Part shown: positions 28,061 to 36,548 of the stretch, piece after piece
Numbering within the stretch: the stretch's first letter is position 1
How the letters are laid out: each line of letters opens with the position of its first letter
Assembly (NCBI RefSeq): GCF_050510895.1
Contig: NZ_JBNINT010000001.1
Coordinates: forward strand, 682,001 to 746,000
Source of the DNA: Pannonibacter phragmitetus_B
Lineage (GTDB): Bacteria; Pseudomonadota; Alphaproteobacteria; Rhizobiales; Stappiaceae
Reading direction: 5' to 3'
Length of the DNA: 64,000 bases
The notes under the pieces: model-generated
The model's input: the letters and a program-made list of their open reading frames with translations, nothing else
Told to the model about the DNA's origin: nothing
Database searches by the model: none
Program-made: the position numbers and the translations under genes

Positions 28061-29248
28061 GTGTCGCTCTGGAGACAATCGCTTTTAAGTCTTGTCATCA
28101 TCGTCGCTGGTTTTGGCCTGTGGGCAAGGTTCTATCCGGGCGCGGGCGAGATTCTGGCGCCTGCCGGACTGGGCTGGCTCGCCGCCGCCTCGACCGCACC
28201 TGGTGCAGGTGATGGTCAGAACCGTGGTCAAGGCAATGGCGGAGGGCGGGGCCCTCAGGGTGTGGTTGTCGTCTCTCCCGTGATCGAGCAGACGATCAAT
28301 GACCGTCTTTCAGCCATCGGTTCAGGCCGCGCTGCGCGCTCTGTCGAGGTCCGGCCTTTTGACTCTGGCCGGATGACTGACATTCTGGTCGAGTCCGGAG
28401 CTTCCGTGAAGCGAGGCGAGATCATCGCCAAGCTCGACTCCGAAGCCGAGGAAATCGCGGCCGAGCGTGCCGAAATCGCCGTCAAGGATGCGGAAGCGCG
28501 CCTCAATCGGACGCGTCAGTTGCGCCAGTCCAATGCTGCCAGCGAAGTCCAGGTGACCGACGCGGAGCTTGCGGCCGACAATGCGCGCCTTGCCCTGCGC
28601 GAAGCACGCCTTGCCCTGTCTCGCCGTTCGGTTGAAAGCCCGATTGACGGAATCGTCGGAATTCTGCCGATTACAGCCGGAAACTATGTCACGTCATCCT
28701 CTGTGATTGCGACGGTAGAGGACCGGTCCGAAATCCTTGTCGATTTCTGGATCCCCGAGCGCTTTGCCGGAATTTCCGTCGGCGCGCCGCTGACGGCAGA
28801 GTCGGTTGCCCGCCCCGGTGAAGTCTATAGCGGTGAGGTGAGTGCCGTGGATAACCGGGTCGAAACCGAAAGCCGTACCCTTCAGGTGCAGGCGAGCATT
28901 CGCAACGTGGGGGACCGGCTGCGCCCCGGCATGTCCTTCCAGGTGGAAATGCGTTTCCCCGGCGACAAATATGCTGCGGTGAACCCGCTTGCGGTGCAGT
29001 GGGGGCCAGACGGAGCTTTCGTCTGGGCTGTTCGTGACGGCAAGGCGAAGCGTGAGCTCGTCCGGATCATTCAGCGAAACACCACCAGCGTGCTCGTTGA
29101 GGCCAATCTGAAGCCAGGTGATGAGGTCATCTCCGAGGGGCTGCATCTGGCCCGTGAGGGCGCGCAGTTGAACATCGCCGGACGTCAGGCGTCCAAACCG
29201 GCTACAGACACGGCTTCCAAGCCCGCAGCTGCCCCCAGCGGTTCCTGA
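28061..29248 (+). CDS. RND efflux periplasmic adaptor (membrane fusion protein)
   Basis: This 395-residue adaptor of the AcrA/MexA class has an N-terminal membrane anchor (residues ~6-24) and a Gly/Gln-rich periplasmic linker. A lipoyl/hairpin region follows (VRPFDSGRMTDILVESGASVKRG, then the Ala/Arg-rich coiled-coil hairpin), and then the beta-barrel domain. The start is a GTG with an upstream GGAG. It links the RND pump encoded downstream to an outer membrane channel, which is not encoded here. The 158-bp gap to the pump gene holds no clear signal. Confidence 0.92.
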   Translation: MSLWRQSLLSLVIIVAGFGLWARFYPGAGEILAPAGLGWLAAASTAPGAGDGQNRGQGNGGGRGPQGVVVVSPVIEQTINDRLSAIGSGRAARSVEVRPFDSGRMTDILVESGASVKRGEIIAKLDSEAEEIAAERAEIAVKDAEARLNRTRQLRQSNAASEVQVTDAELAADNARLALREARLALSRRSVESPIDGIVGILPITAGNYVTSSSVIATVEDRSEILVDFWIPERFAGISVGAPLTAESVARPGEVYSGEVSAVDNRVETESRTLQVQASIRNVGDRLRPGMSFQVEMRFPGDKYAAVNPLAVQWGPDGAFVWAVRDGKAKRELVRIIQRNTTSVLVEANLKPGDEVISEGLHLAREGAQLNIAGRQASKPATDTASKPAAAPSGS

Positions 29249-29406
29249 GAGCCCGGGCGGCTGGTGTGTCCGGCTGCCCTTGAATGCCGCAGTGCCTTCC
29301 TGACTCTGTTCGTGATGCAGGTGGTTCTGTTTGCCGAGGACAATCATTCCCGGACTGACCGCAGCCTTGTGAAGGCGCGCAGCCGGTGAAACGGAACGAG
29401 GCCAAG

Positions 29407-32400
29407 ATGAGCTCCAGCCCAGCATCTGACCGCAGCTTTACTGCCCTTTTCGTCCGGCGCCCCGTGCTTGCCTTCGTGATGAACATGCTGATCGTCGTGG
29501 CGGGTCTTGCCGCGTTCTTCGGCGTTGAAATCCGCGAGCTGCCGGATGTGGATCAGCCGGTGATTTCCATCCGGACCTCCTACAATTCAGCCTCTGCCGA
29601 AACCATCGACCGGGAGGTGACGGGTGTCATCGAAGGTGCGGTGTCGCGGGTGTCCGGGGTGAAGTCTATCTCCTCCTCATCCTCCTATGGGGAGAGCCGG
29701 GTCACGGTGGAATTCTATGACGACGTGAGCCTCGACGCTGCGGCTGCCGACATGCGTGACGCGCTGGGCCGCATCACCAATGATCTGCCTGAGGACGCAG
29801 ACGCAGCGCGCATCATCAAGGCCGATTCCAATGCGCAGCCGGTGGTGCGTCTGGCGCTGACCTCTGACACCATGTCCGTGGAAGACATGACGGTTCTGGT
29901 GGAAGACGAGGTCGCAGACGTTCTGTCCGCCGTACCTGGCGTCGCCGATGTGCAGGTTTTCGGAGACCGGCAGAAAATCTTCCGGATCGACATTGATCAG
30001 GCAAAGATGGCGAGCCTCAACCTGACTGTCGGTGACGTCGCTTCAGCCCTTTCCACGATGGCCTTTGATACGCCTGCCGGTTCGCTGACGAGCCAGACGC
30101 AGGATCTGATCGTGCGGGCAAGCGCTGCCATCGACACACCGGAGGCCTTTGAGAGCATTATCCTCAACCGCCGTGCGCGGCTGGGAGACTTTGCCACGGT
30201 CACGCTGGGGCCGGATATTGGCCAGTCGCAACTGCGGGCCAACGGCAAGACTGGCATTGGCCTCGGCATCATCCGTGCTGCCCAGTCCAACACGCTGGAG
30301 ATTTCCGAAGGCGTGGCTGCGGCCGCGGCGCGCATTCAGCAGACACTGCCTGAAGGCACGACGATCGAGGTCACCAGCGATGATGCGACCTTCATCACCG
30401 GCTCGATCCATGAAGTGGAAATCGCACTCGTCATTTCCGTCAGCGTCGTGCTGTTGATCATCTTCCTGTTCCTGCGGGACTGGCGCGCAACCCTCATCCC
30501 TGGCGTGACAATGCCAGTGGCCTTGATCGGCACGCTGGCTGCGATCTATCTGGCAGGCTTTTCCATCAATATCCTCACTCTTCTCGCGCTGGTTCTGGCA
30601 ACTGGTCTTGTGGTGGATGATGCGATCGTGGTTCTGGAAAACATCGTGCGCCGCCGTAACGAGGGAATGGGTCCAAGGGCAGCTGCCGTTCTCGGTACGG
30701 ACGAGGTGTTTTTCGCGGTGATCGCAACGACCGCGACACTGGCCGCCGTCTTCGTACCGCTGTCATTCCTGCCCGGTCAGACTGGAGGTCTGTTCCGGGA
30801 GTTCGGCTTCGTGCTGGCGATTGCAGTTCTGCTGTCGTCGGTTGTGGCACTGTCCCTGTGCCCGATGCTGGCGTCCCGCCTTCTCAAAGGCAAGGTCGCC
30901 AATATGGGAGCGGATGAAACGGTTATCCGCGAAGCAGAGGCGCAGGACGAATCCGGCAATGCGCAGACAGCTGTCCCGGCCAGACAGGCGGATAGCGGTC
31001 TGGCAAGTCTCTACCGGCGGACCCTGAAAGCCTGCCTTGATGCGCCGATGGTGGTGCTTGCCGTCTCGCTGCTTTTCGCCATGTCTGCCGTGGCGCTGTT
31101 TGGCACGATCAAATCCGAGCTGACGCCTGCGGAAGACCGGTCCATCGCCTTCATGCGGATCTCGGCTCCTCAAGGCGTGAGCCTCGACTATCTGACTGCG
31201 CAGGTGACCCGCATCGAGGAGCTGATCCAGCCGCTGCGCGATAGCGGCGAAATCACCAGCACTTTCTCTGTCGCCGGCCAGGGCGGACGATCCAACAGCG
31301 GCTTCATGGTGATGCGCCTTGCGCCCTGGGAGGCGCGCACGCGATCGCAGCAGGAGATCGTTGCCGACGTGTCCCGGCTCGTGCGGGATGTGCCGGGCGT
31401 GCGGGCTTTCGTGTTTCAGCCAAACAGCCTGGGCATACGCGGGGCTGGTTCAGGCCTTCAGTTTGCGGTCGCTGGCAGCAACTATGCGGCACTTGGAGAG
31501 AGCGCCGCGAAGATCGTCGCGGAACTGGAAAAAGACCCGCGCTTCACGCAGCCGCGCCTGTCCACCGAGGCGACCCAGCCGCAGCTTTCCGTCTCCATCG
31601 ACCGGGAGCGGGCGTCTGATCTCGGGATCGACATCAATGGTCTTGGCAATGCCATGCAGGCGATGCTGGATGGGCGCCGCGTCGGGCAGGTCTTCATTGA
31701 GGACCGCAGCTTCGATGTGAAGTTCGTCTCCACCACCAACCCGATCAATGATCCAACGGACCTTGAAAACGTGTTCCTGCGCACGGGTGATGGCCGTTTC
31801 GTGCCTGTGTCCACGATTGCCACGCTGACGGAAAAGGCTGTGCCGCCGCAGCTTGACCGCGAACAGCAACTGAGGTCAGTCGCCATTACCTCCAGCCTCG
31901 CGCCGGATTTTGCATTGGGCGATGCCTATGCGGTTGCACAGGAAATCGCAGCGCCGCTGCTGCCGCCGGGCGCCCGTATTGTGCCTCTGGCGGAGGCGGC
32001 GACACTGGGCGAGCAGTCGGCCAGCATGGCCCGCACCTTCGGCTTTGCCTTGCTGATCATCCTTCTGGTGCTGGCGGCGCAGTTTGAAAGCTTCATCAGC
32101 GCCCTGATCATCATGTTCACCGTGCCCCTTGGCCTTGCCTGCGCGGTCTATGCGATGGCCTTCAGCGGTACTTCGCTCAATGTCTACAGCCAGATCGGCC
32201 TTGTGCTGCTTGTGGGCATCATGGCCAAGAATGGCATTCTGGTGGTGGAATTCGCCAATCAGCTGCGGGACAAGGGCTTTGGTGTGCGCGAGGCGGTGGA
32301 AAATGCGGCGAACATCCGCCTGCGGCCGGTGATGATGACCATGCTCTGCACGATCGTCGGCGGCGTGCCGCTGATCCTGGCCTCCGGCGCCGGTGCGGAA

Positions 32401-32592
32401 GCGCGTATCGCCCTGGGCTGGATCATCGTCGGCGGCCTTGGCCTTGCGACCTTCTCCACTCTCTATCTGACGCCAGTTGCCTATCTGCTCCTCGGCCGCT
32501 TCATCAAGCCGCAGGCGGAAGAGGAAAGCCGTCTGGAGCGGGAAATGAGTGAGGCCCGCGAAGGTGCGCCGCGGATGACACCCGGCGAGTAA
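29407..32592 (+). CDS. RND multidrug efflux transporter (HAE1 family)
   Basis: This 1,061-residue inner membrane pump has 12 helices and two large periplasmic loops, the typical length of AcrB/MexB proteins. Family motifs include VDQPVISIRTSY in the porter domain, GLVVDDAIVVLENIVRR in helix 4 (proton-relay aspartates) and LVGIMAKNGILVVEFANQ in the second half. The ATG at 29407 follows a GAGG site; a GTG at 29386 is possible. With the preceding adaptor gene it forms a two-gene operon closed by a terminator. The linker around residues 500-540 is acidic and unusually long. The exported substrate is unknown. Confidence 0.94.
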   Translation: MSSSPASDRSFTALFVRRPVLAFVMNMLIVVAGLAAFFGVEIRELPDVDQPVISIRTSYNSASAETIDREVTGVIEGAVSRVSGVKSISSSSSYGESRVTVEFYDDVSLDAAAADMRDALGRITNDLPEDADAARIIKADSNAQPVVRLALTSDTMSVEDMTVLVEDEVADVLSAVPGVADVQVFGDRQKIFRIDIDQAKMASLNLTVGDVASALSTMAFDTPAGSLTSQTQDLIVRASAAIDTPEAFESIILNRRARLGDFATVTLGPDIGQSQLRANGKTGIGLGIIRAAQSNTLEISEGVAAAAARIQQTLPEGTTIEVTSDDATFITGSIHEVEIALVISVSVVLLIIFLFLRDWRATLIPGVTMPVALIGTLAAIYLAGFSINILTLLALVLATGLVVDDAIVVLENIVRRRNEGMGPRAAAVLGTDEVFFAVIATTATLAAVFVPLSFLPGQTGGLFREFGFVLAIAVLLSSVVALSLCPMLASRLLKGKVANMGADETVIREAEAQDESGNAQTAVPARQADSGLASLYRRTLKACLDAPMVVLAVSLLFAMSAVALFGTIKSELTPAEDRSIAFMRISAPQGVSLDYLTAQVTRIEELIQPLRDSGEITSTFSVAGQGGRSNSGFMVMRLAPWEARTRSQQEIVADVSRLVRDVPGVRAFVFQPNSLGIRGAGSGLQFAVAGSNYAALGESAAKIVAELEKDPRFTQPRLSTEATQPQLSVSIDRERASDLGIDINGLGNAMQAMLDGRRVGQVFIEDRSFDVKFVSTTNPINDPTDLENVFLRTGDGRFVPVSTIATLTEKAVPPQLDREQQLRSVAITSSLAPDFALGDAYAVAQEIAAPLLPPGARIVPLAEAATLGEQSASMARTFGFALLIILLVLAAQFESFISALIIMFTVPLGLACAVYAMAFSGTSLNVYSQIGLVLLVGIMAKNGILVVEFANQLRDKGFGVREAVENAANIRLRPVMMTMLCTIVGGVPLILASGAGAEARIALGWIIVGGLGLATFSTLYLTPVAYLLLGRFIKPQAEEESRLEREMSEAREGAPRMTPGE

Positions 32593-32611
32593 GACCACTG
32601 CTTAAACACAG

Positions 32612-32650
32612 AAAAGCCCCCGCCGGAGATCCTCTGGCGGGGCTTTGGCT
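32612..32650. terminator. Bidirectional terminator between RND and MFS genes
   Basis: A GC-rich stem (AAAGCCCCCGCC on the left, GGCGGGGCTTT on the right, interior mismatches) is flanked by A-runs on one side and T-runs on the other. It lies between the convergent RND and MFS genes. Confidence 0.85.
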
Positions 32651-32667
32651 TGTTCGCTCAGACTGGT

Positions 32668-34227
32668 TCAGCCCTTTGCATCCCCCACGGGCAGGCGGAT
32701 GTTGCGCAAGGAAAGAGCGGCAACGAGGCCAATGGCAGCAATGAGGGCGGCGGTCATGAACAGCGGGTGGAAGGCAGACTGGTATATCCCGCCGAGCAGG
32801 TGCCTTGCCGTGTCCGGCAGGGCCGCTGTCTGGGCGGGTGAGAGCTTCTCGATATGCTCCACGCCTGGCACCTCGCCCATGTGGCGTGCAAGGCCCGATG
32901 AGAGGATCGCGCCATAGATCGAGATGCCTATGGAGGCGCCGCCGATGCGGGTGAGGGTGACGCTGCCGGTGGCTGCGCCAACGTCCCGTCTGTTTGCCGC
33001 ATTCTGCACGCCCAGAACCGGCACCTGCTGGCCTATGCCAACGCCGACGCCCTGTGCCAGCATGATCAGCCCCAGCAGGATGGCCGGGGTTCCGCTGCCC
33101 GTGAAGCTGTAGGCCAAGAGCATGGTGACCCCTGTCAGCGTCGAGAGCAGGGAGAAGATCTTGTAATTGCCCGAGACTGACATGAGCCGGCCGGCAGAAA
33201 GCGAGCCAATGGCAATGCCGGCCGTCAGTGGAATGAAGAACACTCCGGCTGCCGAGGGACTGAGGCCAAGGCCCGACTGCAGGTAAAGCGCGTAATAGGT
33301 GACAAGGCCGATGCCAATGGCGCCGCTTGCTGCCGAGATGGTCAAAAGCAGGCAGATCTGGCGGTTGCGGAAGAGCGAGAGCGGCAAGACAGGCTCCGGT
33401 GCGTGCTTTTCCACCAGGATGAGCGCAATGAGAGCCAGTATGCCGGTGCCGAGTACGGCAAGGGCCGTTGGTGACAGAAGCCCGCCGAACAGTTCCGAGC
33501 CATCGGCCCATAGTACGATACTGCCCGTCACCATGGCGGCGAGTATGGCGCCAGGATAGTCAATCTTAGGCTTCCTGTCGGGCCGCTTGTAGGGCAGCAT
33601 GATCGCGAGAGCGGTGAGAACGATGATCCCAACCGGCAGGTTGATGAAGAAGATCGACCGCCAGCCGAACAGGTCGCTCATGGTGCCGCCCAGCACCGGG
33701 CCAATGGCACCGGAGAGCATCAGCACAAGGCTGGAATAGCTCTGGTAGCGGGCACGCTCGCGCGGGGCAAAGAGGTCGGCGTTGATCGAGAAGATTGTCA
33801 CCATGATGCCTCCGCCGCCAAGGGCCTGCAGCACTCGGGCGGCGATCAGGGTGTTCATGGAAACCGCAAGAGCACAGGTGAGCGAGCCAACGGTGAAGAT
33901 GCTGATGGCGGCCAGCATCACATATTTGCGCCCGAAAAGATCACCCAGCTTGCCATAGACCGGCATCACGGCGCTGGAGGCGAGAAGATAGGCGGACGCC
34001 ACCCAGCCGAACCGCTCGATCTGTCCAAATTCGCCTACGATGGTTGGAAGGGCCGTAGCGACGATCTGGTTGTCCAGCGTCGCCATGAAGACGCCCATCA
34101 GCAGGAACAGGAAAATGATGATCCGGCGCGGGTGGGGCGGTCGTTCAGGCGGAGTGGTGTGGGGAAGAGCCGCAGCTGCGGCGGCACCGGCTTCAGGCTC
34201 CACCGGGTCCAAAACATGCTTATTCAT
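32668..34227 (-). CDS. MFS drug:H+ antiporter, DHA2 (14-TM) family
   Basis: This is an about 519-residue exporter. The antiporter motif C region is visible as AIGPVLGG near residue 145. The DHA2 helix-1 signature LDNQIVATALPTIVGEF lies near 50, and GKLGDLFGRKYVM (motif A) near 85. Fourteen hydrophobic segments are expected. An ATG at 34227 is chosen because the inferred promoter lies at 34297-34325, so the longer frame beginning at 34314 would start upstream of its own transcription start; the ribosome site at 34227 is weak. The divergent MarR gene is the probable regulator. Confidence 0.88.
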   Translation of the reverse strand: MNKHVLDPVEPEAGAAAAAALPHTTPPERPPHPRRIIIFLFLLMGVFMATLDNQIVATALPTIVGEFGQIERFGWVASAYLLASSAVMPVYGKLGDLFGRKYVMLAAISIFTVGSLTCALAVSMNTLIAARVLQALGGGGIMVTIFSINADLFAPRERARYQSYSSLVLMLSGAIGPVLGGTMSDLFGWRSIFFINLPVGIIVLTALAIMLPYKRPDRKPKIDYPGAILAAMVTGSIVLWADGSELFGGLLSPTALAVLGTGILALIALILVEKHAPEPVLPLSLFRNRQICLLLTISAASGAIGIGLVTYYALYLQSGLGLSPSAAGVFFIPLTAGIAIGSLSAGRLMSVSGNYKIFSLLSTLTGVTMLLAYSFTGSGTPAILLGLIMLAQGVGVGIGQQVPVLGVQNAANRRDVGAATGSVTLTRIGGASIGISIYGAILSSGLARHMGEVPGVEHIEKLSPAQTAALPDTARHLLGGIYQSAFHPLFMTAALIAAIGLVAALSLRNIRLPVGDAKG

Positions 34228-34296
34228 GGCAAAAAGGCCGTCCAGAAAATCCGTCCTCCACGGAAAGGCCCGTGATCCCTCGAACGGATGATTGAA

Positions 34297-34341
34297 AATA
34301 TGTGCTTTTGGCATATATGTGTCAATGTCAAGTAAGTGACA
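34297..34341. promoter_or_regulatory. Divergent promoter and MarR operators
   Basis: On the minus strand, TTGACA (34325-34320) is followed after 17 bases by CATATT (34302-34297), a good promoter for the MFS gene. ATATGTGC (34298-34305) and GCATATAT (34311-34318) form an inverted repeat over the spacer. TGTCA-AGTAAG-TGACA at 34326-34341 is a second perfect-armed palindrome at the -35 side. Both suit MarR dimers blocking the promoter. Confidence 0.62.
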
Positions 34342-34413
34342 AGGGCATCTTTTGTAAATATGGTGCGCGGGCTGGCTCTGGCATTGCCCGGCAGCACAAG
34401 CGCAAGGCTGGCA

Positions 34414-34935
34414 ATGGGGCAGGAAATGGAGGATCGGGTGTCAGCTCATAACCGGGAACGGCAGGAAGAGGATTTCGCGCTGATTTCCTCAAGCCTTGGC
34501 CGCATGCGCATGATGATCGGCCGGCGCATCATTGGCCGCATTGCCCTGCAGCAGACAGAGCCGGGGCTTGAGCTGACGCATCTGGACGTGATCGATGCTG
34601 TGCGCCGCCGGGCGCCTGAGGGCGAAGTCACGGTTGGGGCGATTGCCGAATTCATCCGCGTTGATCCGTCGCGCAGCAGCCGGCTGGTGGCAGATCTGGT
34701 TCAGCGCGGCCTTTTGCGCCGGACTGTCTCGCAGGAAGATGCAAGGCGCAGCGTCGTTGAACTGACGGAGCGCTCCCACGAGTATTTCCGTGTGGCTGAC
34801 CAGGTGAAGCAGGGCTTCATCCGCGATATCACCGCAGACTGGAGCGGGGAGGATGTCGACCGCTTTGCCATCCTGCTCGACCGTTTCGTCTCGGGATTGG
34901 AAGAGCGCTCCCGCCTGCCGGGGGACACCGGCTGA
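34414..34935 (+). CDS. MarR-family transcriptional regulator
   Basis: This is an about 173-residue winged-helix protein. The recognition region is EGEVTVGAIAEFIRVDPSRSSRLVADLVQRGLL, followed by the wing RTVSQEDARRSVVELTERS. The start is uncertain: 34336, 34360, 34414 and 34426 are all in frame. I prefer 34414 or 34426, which leave room for the promoter and have GGGGCAGGAA ahead of 34426. It probably represses the divergent MFS exporter and itself, released by the exported compound. Confidence 0.85.
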   Translation: MGQEMEDRVSAHNRERQEEDFALISSSLGRMRMMIGRRIIGRIALQQTEPGLELTHLDVIDAVRRRAPEGEVTVGAIAEFIRVDPSRSSRLVADLVQRGLLRRTVSQEDARRSVVELTERSHEYFRVADQVKQGFIRDITADWSGEDVDRFAILLDRFVSGLEERSRLPGDTG

Positions 34936-34964
34936 GCTGGCTCGCAGGCCGCATCCTCTGGCCG

Positions 34965-34985
34965 GCCCCGGGACATGTCCGGGGC
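34965..34985. terminator. Short GC hairpin between convergent genes
   Basis: GCCCC and GGGGC arms with a GACATGTC-like centre (one bulge) lie between the MarR gene and the decarboxylase gene, which converge here. No T tract follows, so terminator activity is uncertain. Confidence 0.45.
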
Positions 34986-35001
34986 GGCGCGGAGGGATGT
35001 C

Positions 35002-36213
35002 TTATTCCGCGATGACAATCTCAAGCGGACGCGGGTGAGACAGGAAGTCGAGATGGCTCATCGAATAGCCATAGGCGCCCGCGAGTCCGACGACGAAGAG
35101 GTCTCCGATATCTGCGGCTTCCAGATGGACCGGAGTTGCCGTCAGCTTGTCGGCTGAGTTGCACAGGGCGCCGCCGATGAAGGCGGTCTCGTTGCGCACC
35201 GACTGCTGGCCGTCAAAAATGGCCGGGGCATTCATGCGCACCACGTCCACCGGATGATTGATCTTCAGTGCGATGGGGCGGCGGAAATGGTGTGAGCCGC
35301 CCTGACAGACGACCTGTTTCATGCCGACGCTGGTCTTGATGTCCACGATCTCTGTGCAATACCAGCCGCTGTCGGCGGTCAGGTAACGTCCCAGTTCCAG
35401 CACGAAATGGCGGCCGCCGAAGCCATACTCTTCGATCAGTGCGGTCAGGCGCGCAGCATAGGCTTCCGGCTGAAAGCCCCGTCCGGTTTCCAGATAGTCG
35501 ATGCCGAAACCCCCGCCAAAGTCGATGGTGCTGCACTTAAGGCCGGGCACACGGGCTTCCGTTTCCTTGGCCAGTTCGAACACGCGGCGGCAGTTTTCCA
35601 GAAGATCATCCAGTTGCAGCACGCCTGACGCGGAATAGACATGCAGGCCACGGAAGGCGAGATGGGGCAGGGCGGCGATCTGCGGAAGCTGGTCGAAATA
35701 CAGTTCCTGATCGATGCCGAACTTGGAGCTGTCACCCGAGAAGCTGGCCTGTGCATCATGCACATGGAAGTTGGGGTTGACGCGGACAAGGATCTCCTGC
35801 GTCACGCCATGGCGGGCGCAGATCTGCTCCAGGCGGTGCGCCTCGGTCAGCGATTCCACATGCACCAGCTTGATGCCGGTCGAGACCGCCCATTCCAGCT
35901 CTTCCGGCGACTTGCCGGGGCCGGTGAAGACGATCTGCTTCGGCGCAAAGCCCGCCTCCAGCGCCTTGCGGCCTTCGCCGATGCTGGCGATTTCAACGCC
36001 TGCCACATCAGCCGCCAGAGCCGCCTTGAGGAAGGAGGCATTCGGATTGGCCTTCATCGCGTAGAAGATGCCGACTTCCTGCGGCAGCGCAGCCTTGAGG
36101 GCGGCAATCTTGGCCTTCATGACCGTGAGGTCATAGACGAAGAAACTGCGTCCATTGGTCTTGTCCGCGCCAAGCTTTGCGATGGACTGGCGGACATGGG
36201 CAGGAAGAAACAT
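35002..36213 (-). CDS. PLP-dependent decarboxylase, group IV (ornithine/diaminopimelate decarboxylase fold)
   Basis: This 403-residue enzyme has an alanine-racemase-like barrel followed by a beta domain. The PLP lysine is in FYAMKANPN near residue 52, the phosphate-binding glycine loop is TIDFGGGFGIDYLE near 228-241, and the C-terminal active-site cysteine lies in GALCNSADKL near 350. Start 36213 has GAGGGG upstream; the longer frame adds an unlikely leader. The C-terminal motif differs from both eukaryotic-type ODC (CDSxD) and LysA (CESxD), so substrate assignment is not safe. It resembles carrier-protein- or siderophore-type decarboxylases in length. No biosynthetic partners are adjacent. 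Confidence 0.85.
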   Translation of the reverse strand: MFLPAHVRQSIAKLGADKTNGRSFFVYDLTVMKAKIAALKAALPQEVGIFYAMKANPNASFLKAALAADVAGVEIASIGEGRKALEAGFAPKQIVFTGPGKSPEELEWAVSTGIKLVHVESLTEAHRLEQICARHGVTQEILVRVNPNFHVHDAQASFSGDSSKFGIDQELYFDQLPQIAALPHLAFRGLHVYSASGVLQLDDLLENCRRVFELAKETEARVPGLKCSTIDFGGGFGIDYLETGRGFQPEAYAARLTALIEEYGFGGRHFVLELGRYLTADSGWYCTEIVDIKTSVGMKQVVCQGGSHHFRRPIALKINHPVDVVRMNAPAIFDGQQSVRNETAFIGGALCNSADKLTATPVHLEAADIGDLFVVGLAGAYGYSMSHLDFLSHPRPLEIVIAE

Positions 36214-36493
36214 GGATGAGGCCCCTCGGGGTTGTGTGCCGTTCTGTGGCTTTCCTCTGGCTGGCACCGCATCTGTCACCGCTGGCAGGTCAGTCCTGCC
36301 CGTCACTTGGGGCGAGGGCGGAAGGCCTTGATGGGCTGCAGGCGCGGGGTAGGGGCTTGAGGGGCCACCGGTTGATTTCAGCCTGTGATAGACTGCCTTG
36401 CCCTTCCGATGCCAGCCATTTTTACGGGAATTTGCAGAAGCATTTCTTCTGCAAGAGCGGTGTTTGATCCGGACGGCCAGTCAGGCTCCAACT

Positions 36494-36517
36494 CCTCTCC
36501 CCCTTGAGGGGGAGAGG
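36494..36517. repeat. Perfect hairpin in the 335-bp gap downstream of the FadB-like gene
   Basis: CCTCTCCCCC and GGGGGAGAGG flank a TTGA loop. The FadB-like stop codon is at 36549, so the hairpin follows it by about 30 bases and may terminate that transcript. Similar CT-rich palindromes are common dispersed intergenic repeats in alphaproteobacterial genomes. Nothing else is recognisable between 36214 and 36548. Confidence 0.6.
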
Positions 36518-36548
36518 GGCGCTGCGGTCATATGGAAGCGCTTTGCCT

